Assembly: GCA_005778355.1 (NCBI GenBank)
Contig: SXON01000153.1
Location: 1-39,383, forward strand
Length of the DNA stretch: 39,383 nt
Source of the DNA: Pseudomonadota bacterium
Lineage (GTDB): Bacteria; Myxococcota_A; UBA796; SXON01
Direction: 5' to 3'
Positions within the stretch are counted from its first letter, which is position 1. Each line of letters begins with the position of its first letter. The translations under genes and the position numbers were made by a program. Positions 7,506-16,561 of this stretch are shown here, one piece after another. A model generated the notes under the pieces. It searched no databases. It saw nothing but the letters and a program-made list of their open reading frames with translations, and was not told where the DNA came from.

Positions 7506-9341
7506 TCACCCGGAGCCGGGATCAGGACCGCTCGGCGCCGTGGCGCCCGGCGACGAGACGCAGCGCGAGCTTTCCTTCAGGGTCCACATGCGCACCTCGC
7601 CGCCACGGGGCGCGCCCAGGCAAGCGGTGAGGTTGGCCGTCGCCCACTTCTCCTGCGTCGCGTAGGGGGTGCCTTCCCGGATGGGCACGCGGAGGAAACG
7701 CTGGAGCTGTCCGTCAAGGTTGCGTTGGACCACGATCGTTCCAACGCCCAGCTCACGAAGGCCGTCGATCACAGTGTCCATCTCGGCGCTCGACGCCGGC
7801 CCGGCGAGCCAGGCCGCAGCTGGGTCGACGACGATCGGGCGCTGGTGCACCATCACCTGCATCGCGCGCTGAAACCGGTTGGCCTCGAGCTGAACCGTGG
7901 GCCCGCCCGGGAGCGGCCACTGCGCGTGGAAAACCGCCCCGCGGGTGTACCGGAGCTCCTCGTACTCGCGCTGCGGGCGCGGCATCTCGCCGGCGCGCAC
8001 CGGGAAGGCGCCTGGCGTGGCCACGACCCGCTCGTAGAGGGCGCCGCCCGCGAGCCCGAGGGCCACCAGCACCTGGATCACCGCGTGTCGGCTCACCAGG
8101 GCGGCAAGGCGGGCGACGCCGGCCGCAGCGAGAGGCGAGAGCACGAGGAAGGTGACGATGATGAAGCGGAACGGGTGGTCGAGACGCCGGAGCGGCGAGA
8201 AGACAAGTCCCACCAGGCCCGCCGGCATCGGGATGCCCCCCCAGCTCCCGAGGCGGACAAGGTGCTCGTCGTCACGGAGCCAGGGGCCAAGCGAGAAGAG
8301 GCCAAACACAAGGGCGAGCGCCACTAGTCGCCGCTTCCCGCTTACCCGGCCCCAGATGGCCCCCACCACGGCGAGGGCGAGGAAACCAAGGCCAAGGTAC
8401 AGGCAGCCCTCCCCCTGGCCGATCTGCGCCTTGGCGAGTCGTGTCTCGGAGTTGAACACCAGGAGCGAGAGCACATCGAGGCTCGAGCTGGTGGGGAAGA
8501 TCTCCGGCGGCGTGGTGAGCTCCGAGAAGGAGCGAATCCAGTTGGCGCCCGCGTAGTGGGTGCTCTGCCGGCTTGCCCGGTAGCCGAGCGCCGCGCGAGG
8601 TCCCCACACGACGGCCAGACCTAGCGCCACGCCGGCCGAGCGCAGGGCCATGTGTCGCGCCCCCCGGCGCAGGTCGCCCGAGAGGATGATCGGGAGCGCG
8701 AAGCCAAGGAACAATAGGTAGTAACTATTGAACCATCCAACGAGCCCCCACGCTGCCCCGACAACCAGACCGCCCACCAGCGCCCGACCCGAGTGGCGGT
8801 CGGCGACCCGGAAGCCAACGGTCATCACCGCGGCCAGCCAGCCGAGCGTCGCCACGTCGTCTTCGCCCCAGCGCACGGCGAACCAAAGGGGTTCCATGAC
8901 CACCGCGAACAGGCCGCCCACGAGTGCGACCGGTCGCGACAATGAGACTGCACGCCCGAGGGCATAGGTGGCGAACCCCGCCGCCGTCGCGAGCACCGCC
9001 TGCATGGTATTGTAGGCCAGCACGGGGCCCAGCAACCGCACCAGGAGCGCGGCGAGCGCGGGGTTGCCGATGTCGGCGTACTCCTCGAGCACATCGAGGG
9101 GGACAGGATCGAGGAACCACGGCGTGGACAAAGACGGCGGCCAGCGCTCCAGGAGCATGCGCGAGACCAGGAGGTAGAGCCAGGATGCGTCGACGGGGTG
9201 CTGGTTCAGGTCGCCTACGAGCTGGGTGCGCAGGGTGGGCAAGGCTGGCCACATGCACGCGAGAGCGGCGCTCGCGAGCACGACCAGGCTCGCGATGTCG
9301 GCGAGCGCGGCAACGAGCCAGGCCCGGGCACGAAGCAGCAT
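7506..9341 (-). CDS. Polytopic membrane protein, GT-C/YfhO-like
   Basis: 611 aa from the ATG at 9341; a GTG three codons earlier is an alternative, and longer extensions have no hydrophobic character. The protein has a signal-anchor helix, a loop with VGDLNQHP, then LEEYADIGNPALAALLVRLLGP and about ten more membrane helices, ending in a soluble tail of about 120 aa. The acidic first loop and topology suggest a GT-C-type transferase or YfhO-like protein. It shares layout with the divergent gene at 9401: an early loop with a target-location motif followed by a helix pair ending ATYA. The two are probably distant paralogs. Substrate unknown. Confidence 0.55.
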   Translation of the reverse strand: MLLRARAWLVAALADIASLVVLASAALACMWPALPTLRTQLVGDLNQHPVDASWLYLLVSRMLLERWPPSLSTPWFLDPVPLDVLEEYADIGNPALAALLVRLLGPVLAYNTMQAVLATAAGFATYALGRAVSLSRPVALVGGLFAVVMEPLWFAVRWGEDDVATLGWLAAVMTVGFRVADRHSGRALVGGLVVGAAWGLVGWFNSYYLLFLGFALPIILSGDLRRGARHMALRSAGVALGLAVVWGPRAALGYRASRQSTHYAGANWIRSFSELTTPPEIFPTSSSLDVLSLLVFNSETRLAKAQIGQGEGCLYLGLGFLALAVVGAIWGRVSGKRRLVALALVFGLFSLGPWLRDDEHLVRLGSWGGIPMPAGLVGLVFSPLRRLDHPFRFIIVTFLVLSPLAAAGVARLAALVSRHAVIQVLVALGLAGGALYERVVATPGAFPVRAGEMPRPQREYEELRYTRGAVFHAQWPLPGGPTVQLEANRFQRAMQVMVHQRPIVVDPAAAWLAGPASSAEMDTVIDGLRELGVGTIVVQRNLDGQLQRFLRVPIREGTPYATQEKWATANLTACLGAPRGGEVRMWTLKESSRCVSSPGATAPSGPDPGSG

Positions 9342-9348
9342 CGGAGCC

Positions 9349-9388
9349 ACCCTAATCCTCCCGCCGCGAGGGCGCGGGTATCCCCGCG
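9349..9388. promoter_or_regulatory. Divergent control region with inverted repeat
   Basis: The 59-bp gap between two divergent membrane-protein genes holds TAGGGT on the minus strand (9354-9349), 7 nt before the ATG at 9341, and a perfect 6-bp inverted repeat CGCGGG-TATC-CCCGCG (9373-9388). TACATC at 9392-9397 precedes the plus-strand gene. The repeat could be an operator or a hairpin; GC-rich palindromes also arise by chance in this genome. Confidence 0.3.
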
Positions 9389-9400
9389 TGCTACATCCGG

Positions 9401-11071
9401 GTGAGCGTGGACAGCGATTCAACCGGCATCCGTTGGGGCGGAATTCGACCCTTCGCGGCGATGTTGGCGCTGTCGATGGCCTGGTCGGTCTTGCTGCACG
9501 GCAAGACGGTGCTGTCGCTGGCGACGAGCATCCCCGCCGCCGCGTTCACGACGAGCCACGCGTGGTGCTTCGACCACATCCGGCGAATGCTGGTGGGGGA
9601 GCTGCCCTTCGCCACCGTCACCGATCGCCTCGGTTTCTCCGACAGCCTCGGCGTGGCCTTCATCGCCTGGGGCCCCGCCGTGCTCGTGGCCCCCGTCGGC
9701 CAGCTCTTCGGCCCCGTGGTGGCCATCAACGTCGCGAGCTTGCTGGCTCCCCCGCTGGCCGCGCTCGCCACCTACGCATGGGCCCGATCACGCGAGCTCC
9801 CGGTCACCGCCGCCGCGCTCGCGGGCGCCCTCTTCGCGCTCGCACCGCCGCTCACCAGCGCGCTCGCAAACGGGCAGCTCTGCAAGGCCAACGTCTGGGC
9901 CGTCCCCCTGTGCCTCGCGAGCATCGACCTCGCCGCGCGGCGACCGTGGCTCGCGCCCGTTTCCGGGCTCGTGCTGGCGGTGTCGCTCTTCTCGGAGCCC
10001 ACCTTCGCGGTGATCGCCAGCCTGCTCGCCGTGCCCTATGGGCTCGAGCGCGTGTGGTCGTCGCCACGTAGGCTCACGGCGCTGATCGGCGTGGCGCTCG
10101 CGGGGGCGAGCTGGCTACCGGCGCTCTTCTTCGCCCAGGGCTACTACACCTCGGGGATCGGCTCCGCCTTTGCGCCCGCCGGGAGCGTAGACTCGGGGCA
10201 CGCCGCCGCCACCCTGGCCGGATCGGTGCCCCTGCTGGAGCTGCTCCTGGGTCGCGACTACGCGGTGACCACGCAGCTCACGACCCACGTGGGCTACGCT
10301 GGCGTCGTGCTGCTGCTCGGCACACTCTACGCGGCGGCGCACCACCCCCTCGCGCGCGTCGGCGCCGGCTTAGTGGCCATCGGCGCCGTGCTCGCGCTGG
10401 GTGAGTACGCCGTCGATGGGGGCGCCCACCTTCGCGTGTCTGGCAAGCTCATCGAGCTCCCGGCACGCTGGCTCGCCGACGCGGGATTCCCCTTCGCGCG
10501 AAGTGGGCAGTACGTGCGGTGGCTGGTGCCCGCCTGGCTGGGGGGCGCCCTGGCCCTCGGCGCGCTCCACGCGCTCAAGCCGCGGGCCGCCTGGGTACTC
10601 TCGGCCCTACTCGCCCTGGACGGCCTCCGCGCCACCGCCGGCCTGTGGCCCCTCGCGAGTTTCGAGGTGGTGGGCGCCCGGGACTTCGCCACGTTGTCCA
10701 GCGTCGACCCCGGCCTGCGCACGCTCGACATGCCGGGCCTTGGTGGCAACTTCGGCTCCGGCCTCGCCCAGATGCGGGCGGCGCTTCACGGGCACCCGAG
10801 CGACGCCGTGGTCCGCGCTGGCCACCGGTGGCCAAACGCGCCGCAGGCGGTGCGGGACGTCGTGACCGCCATCGAGCGCCACGACAGCGACCGCGCGCGG
10901 GGACTGCTGCAGCGTGAACGCGTGGGCCTGCTAACCTGGGTGCCACCGGCCACCGCCGAGGGGCCGGCGCTCGACGACCTCGTCGCCACTCTGGGCGAGC
11001 CCTCGCGAGAGGGCGAGGTGTACTACTGGCGGCTGTCGGCCGGGCAACCGGGGCGGGCGGTCCCTCGGTGA
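9401..11071 (+). CDS. Polytopic membrane protein, GT-C-like
   Basis: 556 aa from a GTG at 9401; an in-frame GTG at 9407 is equally possible, and TACATC at 9392 could be a -10 for the latter. A first helix (about 15-35) is followed by a loop with AWCFDHIRRMLVGELP, then about ten helices including LAPPLAALATYAWARS. A soluble C-terminal part of about 130 aa is rich in Arg/Asp. Architecture parallels the divergent neighbour and the gene at 4674, suggesting a small cluster of GT-C-like envelope enzymes. No catalytic motif can be named with confidence. Confidence 0.55.
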   Translation: MSVDSDSTGIRWGGIRPFAAMLALSMAWSVLLHGKTVLSLATSIPAAAFTTSHAWCFDHIRRMLVGELPFATVTDRLGFSDSLGVAFIAWGPAVLVAPVGQLFGPVVAINVASLLAPPLAALATYAWARSRELPVTAAALAGALFALAPPLTSALANGQLCKANVWAVPLCLASIDLAARRPWLAPVSGLVLAVSLFSEPTFAVIASLLAVPYGLERVWSSPRRLTALIGVALAGASWLPALFFAQGYYTSGIGSAFAPAGSVDSGHAAATLAGSVPLLELLLGRDYAVTTQLTTHVGYAGVVLLLGTLYAAAHHPLARVGAGLVAIGAVLALGEYAVDGGAHLRVSGKLIELPARWLADAGFPFARSGQYVRWLVPAWLGGALALGALHALKPRAAWVLSALLALDGLRATAGLWPLASFEVVGARDFATLSSVDPGLRTLDMPGLGGNFGSGLAQMRAALHGHPSDAVVRAGHRWPNAPQAVRDVVTAIERHDSDRARGLLQRERVGLLTWVPPATAEGPALDDLVATLGEPSREGEVYYWRLSAGQPGRAVPR

Positions 11072-11073
11072 GC

Positions 11074-11079
11074 TAGACT
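11074..11079 (+). promoter_or_regulatory. -10-like hexamer before Asp-rich lipoprotein gene
   Basis: TAGACT ends 6 nt before the ATG at 11086, just after the preceding stop codon. There is no Shine-Dalgarno sequence. A convincing -35 is not visible. It fits the recurrent spacing seen at other starts in this window. Confidence 0.3.
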
Positions 11080-11085
11080 ACCGGA

Positions 11086-11907
11086 ATGATCGCGCTCTCC
11101 CTGTTGTTTCTGGCCTGCCCAGCTCCTGATGACACCAAGGCCAACGACACCGGCCCCCGCGACGACTCGGGGCCGATCGACACGGGCGAACCGGACTCGG
11201 GCGACCCGGAAACCGGCGACACCGGCACGACGCCCGGCCTCGACTGTGGCGAGCTCGTGAACCCCTGGCCGGTGGCCAGCGGCGAAGACGCCTGGACCGC
11301 CGCCGGGCTCGCAGGCCCACCCATCGTCTACCTGACGAGCTTCGACAGCGCCGCCCTCGACTGGGCGAACTTCTCGGCGGGGGTGTACGGCTGCCCGACG
11401 GTGACCGAGGACGACGCCACCGGGACGGTCATCATCAGCGGCACCTGCGATAACGACCTCGGCGCGATGTCGGGCACCGCCACCTTCGTCACCAGCCCCG
11501 GCGGCGACTACACCGCCACGTACGACGCCTTTACCCTGGAAGACGAAAACAGCGGCCTGGTGTACGCGGCGGACGGGAGCTGGGGCTACGACGCGGGCTT
11601 CAGCTCCGCCTTCCTCGACCTCGCCATCGGCTACGACTACGCCTACGACGGCGACAGCGACGACTGGGGATCCATCGCGTGGGCGCTCGCGATCTCCGTG
11701 ACCGACGACTTCCACATGGAGGGCCGGGTCGACGTCACCGAGAGCCCCGAGGGCACCGGTAGCTTCTGCATCGTGCTCGACGAGTTCGACGACTCGGGCA
11801 CCTGTACCGAGGAGTCCACCTCCACGTACGCGATCCAGGGCAGCGCCTACGCCGTGCTGGTCTTCGACCCCGACGCCGAGCCGCGTGCGACGGGTGCGCC
11901 GAGGTAA
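11086..11907 (+). CDS. Asp/Thr/Gly-rich lipoprotein, unknown function
   Basis: 273 aa. The N-terminus is a lipoprotein signal with lipobox LFLAC (Cys11). A low-complexity linker rich in Asp, Thr and Gly (about 14-50), including DTG and GDTG units, links it to a folded domain of about 210 aa with alternating beta-type sequence and several Cys (CGEL, YGCP, GTCDND, SFCIV, GTCTEE). Such linkers between lipid anchor and domain are common in surface lipoproteins of myxobacterial relatives. I do not recognise the globular domain. The C-terminal residues (EPRATGAPR) are basic and may be a short tail. Confidence 0.7.
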   Translation: MIALSLLFLACPAPDDTKANDTGPRDDSGPIDTGEPDSGDPETGDTGTTPGLDCGELVNPWPVASGEDAWTAAGLAGPPIVYLTSFDSAALDWANFSAGVYGCPTVTEDDATGTVIISGTCDNDLGAMSGTATFVTSPGGDYTATYDAFTLEDENSGLVYAADGSWGYDAGFSSAFLDLAIGYDYAYDGDSDDWGSIAWALAISVTDDFHMEGRVDVTESPEGTGSFCIVLDEFDDSGTCTEESTSTYAIQGSAYAVLVFDPDAEPRATGAPR

Positions 11908-12227
11908 CCATCGACGGGGAAAACGCGGGGTTGTACTGCCGATGAGGGGCCACGCGGCACCCGAGTTCACCGAACGGCCGAGCGAACGGGTGCCCCGTCG
12001 ACACAGCACTCTGGTCTCGCACCGACTCGAGGCGCGGCCAACTGGACCGGGCTCTCGCAAAGATTCCGTCAAGGGAACTGACAGTCGTGCGCTCCGACGT
12101 GTGGATTGGTAGAATGGCCAGATGAACGTGAACTCGGCCCCCCCCCCAACACCTCGGTAGTTGCGACGTCGCACAAGATAGGCGTTCCTACTGGCCAATT
12201 CTCAGGCCCGGAACATGGGGGGCGCGC
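11908..12227. other. 320-bp intergenic region with C10 tract
   Basis: No convincing gene. It contains TAGAAT (12110-12115), 6 nt before an ATG at 12122 that opens a 12-codon reading frame ending TAG after a run of ten C (12138-12147). It also contains a six-G run (12217-12222) directly after an ATG at 12215. Losing one base from either run would fuse the respective ATG to the RTX gene. No acceptable -35 lies 16-18 nt before TAGAAT; CTGACA at 12079 is 25 nt away. Confidence 0.4.
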
Positions 12228-13229
12228 GTGCTTGCGGGCGCTGCTCTGGGCGCGCTGCTGTCCTTCTCAGCAACGGCGTATGCGTCCTGCCCTGAGCCCT
12301 ACGCCTCCGCCGATTGTTACGACGGTGGAAGCTACGCCGTCTGCGAAGTGTCGGGCACCGAACTCACCTGCGACAACAATCGCATCGGCAGCAGCGGCAG
12401 CTACATGTTCGCGATCTACGATCCCGCCCATGATGTCTGCGATGACGAGTACTGCTTCTTCGGCAACGATGCCGCCTTTGAATATTTCTGCTGCGAGTTC
12501 GATGCCTCGGGGTTCAACGCCATCACCATCCACGGTGGCGACACCATGGACCGCGTGCAATTGCACTACACCACCGACACGGAGGTCTACTTTCTGGATG
12601 ACTACGGAGCGAGCCAGGGGTTTCCGGTCCGGATCTATGGGTACGCCGGCGACGACTCGATGTCAGGGTCGGACGCGACGTCGGCAAGCTACGTGGAGTA
12701 CTTCTACGGTGCTGGTGGTGAAGATTCCTACCTCGGCGGCGATGCCAACTCGTGGGCCTACGGCGAGGATGGCGACGACGACCTTCGCGGGTACGTGGGC
12801 AACGACCACATCTTTGGCGGGGATGGGGACGACTTCATCATGGGCGTCCAGGGGAACGACATTCTGCACGGCGATGGCGGCAACGACGACATCGATGGCG
12901 GCCAGGATGACGACGAGGTCTACGGCGGGCCCGGAAACGACAACGTCGATGGCGGGGATGGTGCGGACTCGGTATACGGACAAGAAGGGAGTGACACCGT
13001 GGAGGGCGATGACGGAGCCGACCAGGTGTACGGCGGTGGCGGTGATGATTACGTGTGCGGAGGTGACGACGTCGACTACAACTTTGGGGAAACCGGCAAC
13101 GACCAATTATGGGACTCCTCCAGCGCCGACTACGAAAACGGGGGGGCGGGTACCGATACGTGCGAGGACACCCCGGCGTTCAGGAGTGCATGCGAAACCG
13201 TGGTGAACTACGCCTACCCTTGCTGGTAG
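12228..13229 (+). CDS. Secreted RTX-repeat calcium-binding protein
   Basis: 333 aa from a GTG. Residues 1-19 are a hydrophobic signal ending AYA before SCPEP, but it lacks the usual positive n-region. Removing one G from the upstream run would instead give an ATG start with an added Arg. The first 140 residues are Cys- and Asp-rich. From about residue 175 there are roughly ten GGxGxDxx nonapeptides (GGDGDDFIM, GDGGNDDID, GGPGNDNVD, GGDGADSVY), which form calcium-bound parallel beta-rolls. A Cys-containing cap closes the protein. No catalytic domain is visible, so a structural or adhesive surface role is likely. With a Sec-type signal it would not be a classical type I substrate. Confidence 0.75.
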   Translation: MLAGAALGALLSFSATAYASCPEPYASADCYDGGSYAVCEVSGTELTCDNNRIGSSGSYMFAIYDPAHDVCDDEYCFFGNDAAFEYFCCEFDASGFNAITIHGGDTMDRVQLHYTTDTEVYFLDDYGASQGFPVRIYGYAGDDSMSGSDATSASYVEYFYGAGGEDSYLGGDANSWAYGEDGDDDLRGYVGNDHIFGGDGDDFIMGVQGNDILHGDGGNDDIDGGQDDDEVYGGPGNDNVDGGDGADSVYGQEGSDTVEGDDGADQVYGGGGDDYVCGGDDVDYNFGETGNDQLWDSSSADYENGGAGTDTCEDTPAFRSACETVVNYAYPCW

Positions 13230-15091
13230 GGAGGGGACCGCGCCCGGCGGCGCCCCTCTCCGACCGGGCGGGGTGGGAACCCGCCCTCCGCCACAGCGCT
13301 GTCGCTCTGGTCGCGGTGCTGGTCTCACCAACTCCCGGCTGCGTGGAGAGCGGCATCCAACCCCTCGACAGCCACCTCAGGGCGCGAGTGATAGACGCCT
13401 GCGGCCCTGTAGCCTTGGAGTCCGCGCACACGCCGACCCCAGACTGCGAACCCGATCCCCCGGTGGGTTGGCAACTCACGGAGCGCTGGCATTGGAGTTC
13501 GCCCGGGGCCCCGACGGGCGGCACCATCCACGTCGGGCGCATTGAGGATTCTGATGGTGACGCGGCCATCACCGCGAACGACAACGTAAGCATCTGGTAC
13601 GTACCCTATGACTCGCTGGGCTCGGGGGACGTGGTGCTGTTCTCGCCCTCCGGCGAGGACCAGTGGAGCGGCGGTGGCGCTGGGGCCTGGCGTCAGCATG
13701 CGACGCTAGTGCGGCTCTCAGACCCGTTGACGGGCGCACTCGCGCTCGCGCAGTCTCAACGGGGGGGCCAATCGGACGTTGCGATCATTCGCGCGGGAGG
13801 CGTGCTCGACACTGTTGAAGTAGAAGCCGAGCTGGAGTGGGGAGCGCAAGCGGTCCGTTTGGGTGACAACGGACCGCTTGTGACCGTCTGGGCGGGAGCG
13901 ATCACGAGATTCTCAGACGGCGTCGTGCTTCGCCGGGGTCCTCAGTCGCCCACCGGCAGCTTGGCGGCCGATCTCGACCGGGACGGCGGCGTCGAACTCA
14001 TCGTCGCCGCAGTGGGCGGCGTGTATTTCGTCCGAGACAGAACTAGTGCCCGCACGGTCTGCCCGATCACCACCGCCGGCCAGACATTCCAACCGCTCAT
14101 GGCGATCGGACAGCTCGACGACGACGACGACGGCGAGGTTGCGCTACTCGGTGGCGGCGCGTTCGCAGTTTGTGACGGCTCCGGCGAACTGCTGCAGTCG
14201 AGGGATCTCGGGGCACAGGAAGGGGGGATGGTGGCCATCGCGGAACTCGACGGGGACAAAGGGGCCGAGTTCGTCGTCGGGCTCGACAGCAACATTGGCG
14301 GGCGCGCACCCGGCACCTCCGTCCTTGCCTTGGACGGAGACGCGACGACTCTCTGGGAATACCCTACGCTCTCGCCCAGTCGCCCGCCCCTGTCCGTCGC
14401 CGACCTCGACGGTGACGGCACGCATGAGGTGCTGGTGCACGACCATGACCGACTCCTCATACTCAACCCGAGCGGCGGGTTGCTCGCGGAGGCGGCAGCT
14501 CCGACATCGATGTCCAGTGTCGCGTCGCCCGTCGTCGCTGACGTCGACGGTGACGACCTCGCCGAGGTGGTTGTCAGCGGCACCAACCCTACGGTGGCGG
14601 TCTACGGTGCCGACGCCGAGGGCTGGCCAGCACGCGAGGCGAGCCGCCCCTGGCCGGGCCTTGGTCGACACCCCGAAGATCGCAGCCTCGATGGCTCCGT
14701 TCCCACGACCTCGTTCGCGTGGTGGCTTGGGGAAGGGGCGAACGTCTGGCAGGGCCTGCCCGCTGGACCAGCGCCGCGACCCGACCTCGGCGTGGAGGTC
14801 CTCGGAGCGTGCGCCCACGGCCAAGCCGAGATCACCCTCACCGTGCGCGCGTGGAATGCGGGTTCTGGACCGTTGGAGGAGCCCGCAGTGGTGTCCGTAT
14901 TCCTCGGCGACGCGACCGTCAGCGTGGCGGAGTTGCGGGTCCATCCTCCACTCGATCCCGGCGAAGTCGTCACGACCGATGTCGAACTCGACGTCAGCGA
15001 CATCGCGGCAGGGGTCCGGGCGAGGATCACGCCAGTGGGTACCGTCCGAGAATGCGGAGAGTCGCCAAACGAAGACTCGTGGACACCGTGA
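13190..15091 (+). CDS. FG-GAP propeller lipoprotein with CARDB-like domain
   Basis: About 633 aa if started at the ATG at 13190, preceded by AGGAG, which overlaps the RTX gene by 40 bp; a TTG at 13220 is an alternative. A hydrophobic stretch ending SPTPGC looks like a lipoprotein signal. Degenerate FG-GAP blades follow with calcium loops such as DLDRDGG, QLDDDDDG, DLDGDGTHE and DVDGDDLAE. The C-terminal 100 residues (PDLGVEV..., paired Cys, CGESPNEDSW) match the CARDB cell-adhesion-related fold with its typical Cys-Asn-Glu ending. Probably a surface beta-propeller. Function beyond binding is unknown; the start is uncertain. Confidence 0.7.
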   Translation: MRNRGELRLPLLVGRGPRPAAPLSDRAGWEPALRHSAVALVAVLVSPTPGCVESGIQPLDSHLRARVIDACGPVALESAHTPTPDCEPDPPVGWQLTERWHWSSPGAPTGGTIHVGRIEDSDGDAAITANDNVSIWYVPYDSLGSGDVVLFSPSGEDQWSGGGAGAWRQHATLVRLSDPLTGALALAQSQRGGQSDVAIIRAGGVLDTVEVEAELEWGAQAVRLGDNGPLVTVWAGAITRFSDGVVLRRGPQSPTGSLAADLDRDGGVELIVAAVGGVYFVRDRTSARTVCPITTAGQTFQPLMAIGQLDDDDDGEVALLGGGAFAVCDGSGELLQSRDLGAQEGGMVAIAELDGDKGAEFVVGLDSNIGGRAPGTSVLALDGDATTLWEYPTLSPSRPPLSVADLDGDGTHEVLVHDHDRLLILNPSGGLLAEAAAPTSMSSVASPVVADVDGDDLAEVVVSGTNPTVAVYGADAEGWPAREASRPWPGLGRHPEDRSLDGSVPTTSFAWWLGEGANVWQGLPAGPAPRPDLGVEVLGACAHGQAEITLTVRAWNAGSGPLEEPAVVSVFLGDATVSVAELRVHPPLDPGEVVTTDVELDVSDIAAGVRARITPVGTVRECGESPNEDSWTP

Positions 15092-15100
15092 GCGCGCTAC

Positions 15101-16561
15101 CTATGGCGGCGTCACCACGCTGAGCTTCGTGAATCCTGCCTGCTCGAGCTGCGGCTTGATCTTCGCGATGTCGCCCACCAGCACGATCACCGCCCGCGAC
15201 GTGTCGTAAGGCGCCATCGTTTGGGTCACCGCGTCGACACTCACGCTGCCCACGCTGCCCAGGTCGGCAGCGAGGCTGTCGGGGGCGCGGCCGGCCTCGT
15301 GGAGGTTGGCGAAGGTCATCGTGGTGCCGGACACCGTCTCCATCGACTCGACGATGTCTTGCCGGAAGGCGCCCTGGGCCTTGCCGAGCTCCTCGGCGCT
15401 GATGCCCTTGCGGATGCCGTCGAGCTCACCCACGAGGTCGACCAGAGCGGCCCCAGTGACATCGGCGCGGATGCGGGTGCGCACCAGCAGCGTGCCCCCG
15501 TGGAGCATCTCGTCGAGCGCGGCGCGAACGCCGTAGGTGTAGCCCCGCTTCTCGCGGAGCAGCGAGTTGAGCCGCGAGGTGAAGGTGCCACCGAGGGCGA
15601 TGGTGCCGACCCGCGTGGGCGCGGCGGCGGCGTGGCCAGCCGGGAGGCCGGGGAAGGCGAGGTAGAAGCCCGTCTGGCTGCTGCCCGGGGCATCGACCAG
15701 GTAGATGGGCTCCTTGTCGTGGGCCGGCGCCGGGGGCACCACGACCGCCGGGCGCTTGCCGACCTTCCAGGCGGCGCCAAAGCGGGCCTCGAGCGCCGCC
15801 TGCACCTTGGCCGGATCGACCGCGCCCACCACCGTGAATCGCGCACCGACGGGGTGCCAGCTGGCCTTGTGCCACTTCTTGATGTCGCCCCGGCCGGCGC
15901 GCTTGACGCCGCCGAGGGTGCCGTCACTCGGGCGCCCGTAGGGATGCTCCGCGCCCCAGTACAGCCACTGGGCTGTCCGGTTGGCCACGTAGGCCGGCTC
16001 GTCCATCGACGACTGCAGGCCGGCGAGGAGCAGCTCCTTGGCTTTCTTCACCTCGCCCCCAGCGAACTTGGGACGCATCACCATGTCGGCCAACAGGTCG
16101 AGCCCCGCGTCGAGCTGGTCGGTCGTGCCGGACAGCACCGCGTAGGCGCCGTCGGGTCCGGTGCCAGCGGAGAGGGACAGCCCGCGACGCTCGACCTCGC
16201 TGGCGAAGGCACCCGCGTCGCGACTGCCCGCGCCGCGTTGCATACACTCCACCGCGAGCGCGCTGGTGCCTTCTTTCCCGGCAGGGTCGAGGGCCGAGCC
16301 TCCGGGCACGGTGAGCACCACCGTGAACAGGGGCAGGGCGTCGTTGACCACGGTCCAGGTGCTCGCGCCGTTACTGAGCTGGCCCACGGTCGGGGCCGGA
16401 GGCGCGAAGGGGCGCGCGGGGCCAACCGCCGGACGCTCGGCGAGGGGGTCGGGGGGTGGCGCGGGCGCTTCCACCATCGGAGCGGGCTCAGGCGCCTTCT
16501 TGGACTTGGCGAGGGCGGGCCCGGCCGCCAACGCGGCGAGCACCAGGACGAGGGCGCGCAT
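15101..16561 (-). CDS. M16 peptidase-like protein lacking zinc motif
   Basis: 486 aa with a Sec signal (1-18, ending ALA) and a Pro/Ala-rich linker. Two M16 homology halves follow. The position of the HxxEH zinc motif reads ALAVECMQRG, so both His are missing and this is the non-catalytic partner type. The C-terminal half keeps the SRLNSLLREKRGYTYGV segment typical of M16 substrate-binding domains. Start ATG and the stop of the upstream M16 gene share one base (TAATG), so the two are translationally coupled and probably form a heterodimer, as in mitochondrial processing peptidase and many bacterial M16 pairs. Likely periplasmic. Confidence 0.85.
   Translation of the reverse strand: MRALVLVLAALAAGPALAKSKKAPEPAPMVEAPAPPPDPLAERPAVGPARPFAPPAPTVGQLSNGASTWTVVNDALPLFTVVLTVPGGSALDPAGKEGTSALAVECMQRGAGSRDAGAFASEVERRGLSLSAGTGPDGAYAVLSGTTDQLDAGLDLLADMVMRPKFAGGEVKKAKELLLAGLQSSMDEPAYVANRTAQWLYWGAEHPYGRPSDGTLGGVKRAGRGDIKKWHKASWHPVGARFTVVGAVDPAKVQAALEARFGAAWKVGKRPAVVVPPAPAHDKEPIYLVDAPGSSQTGFYLAFPGLPAGHAAAAPTRVGTIALGGTFTSRLNSLLREKRGYTYGVRAALDEMLHGGTLLVRTRIRADVTGAALVDLVGELDGIRKGISAEELGKAQGAFRQDIVESMETVSGTTMTFANLHEAGRAPDSLAADLGSVGSVSVDAVTQTMAPYDTSRAVIVLVGDIAKIKPQLEQAGFTKLSVVTPP

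Noticed and set aside
11120..11240. Asp/Thr/Gly repeats as a DNA repeat array
   Set aside because: The bases vary freely while the protein composition is kept; it is a low-complexity protein linker.
12079..12115. CTGACA...TAGAAT as a sigma-70 promoter for the RTX gene
   Set aside because: The spacing is 25 nt, far from 16-18, and no better -35 sits at the right distance.
12820..13090. GGxGxD-coding repeats as a minisatellite
   Set aside because: Explained by RTX protein repeats; the DNA units are not identical or evenly repeated beyond the coding constraint.
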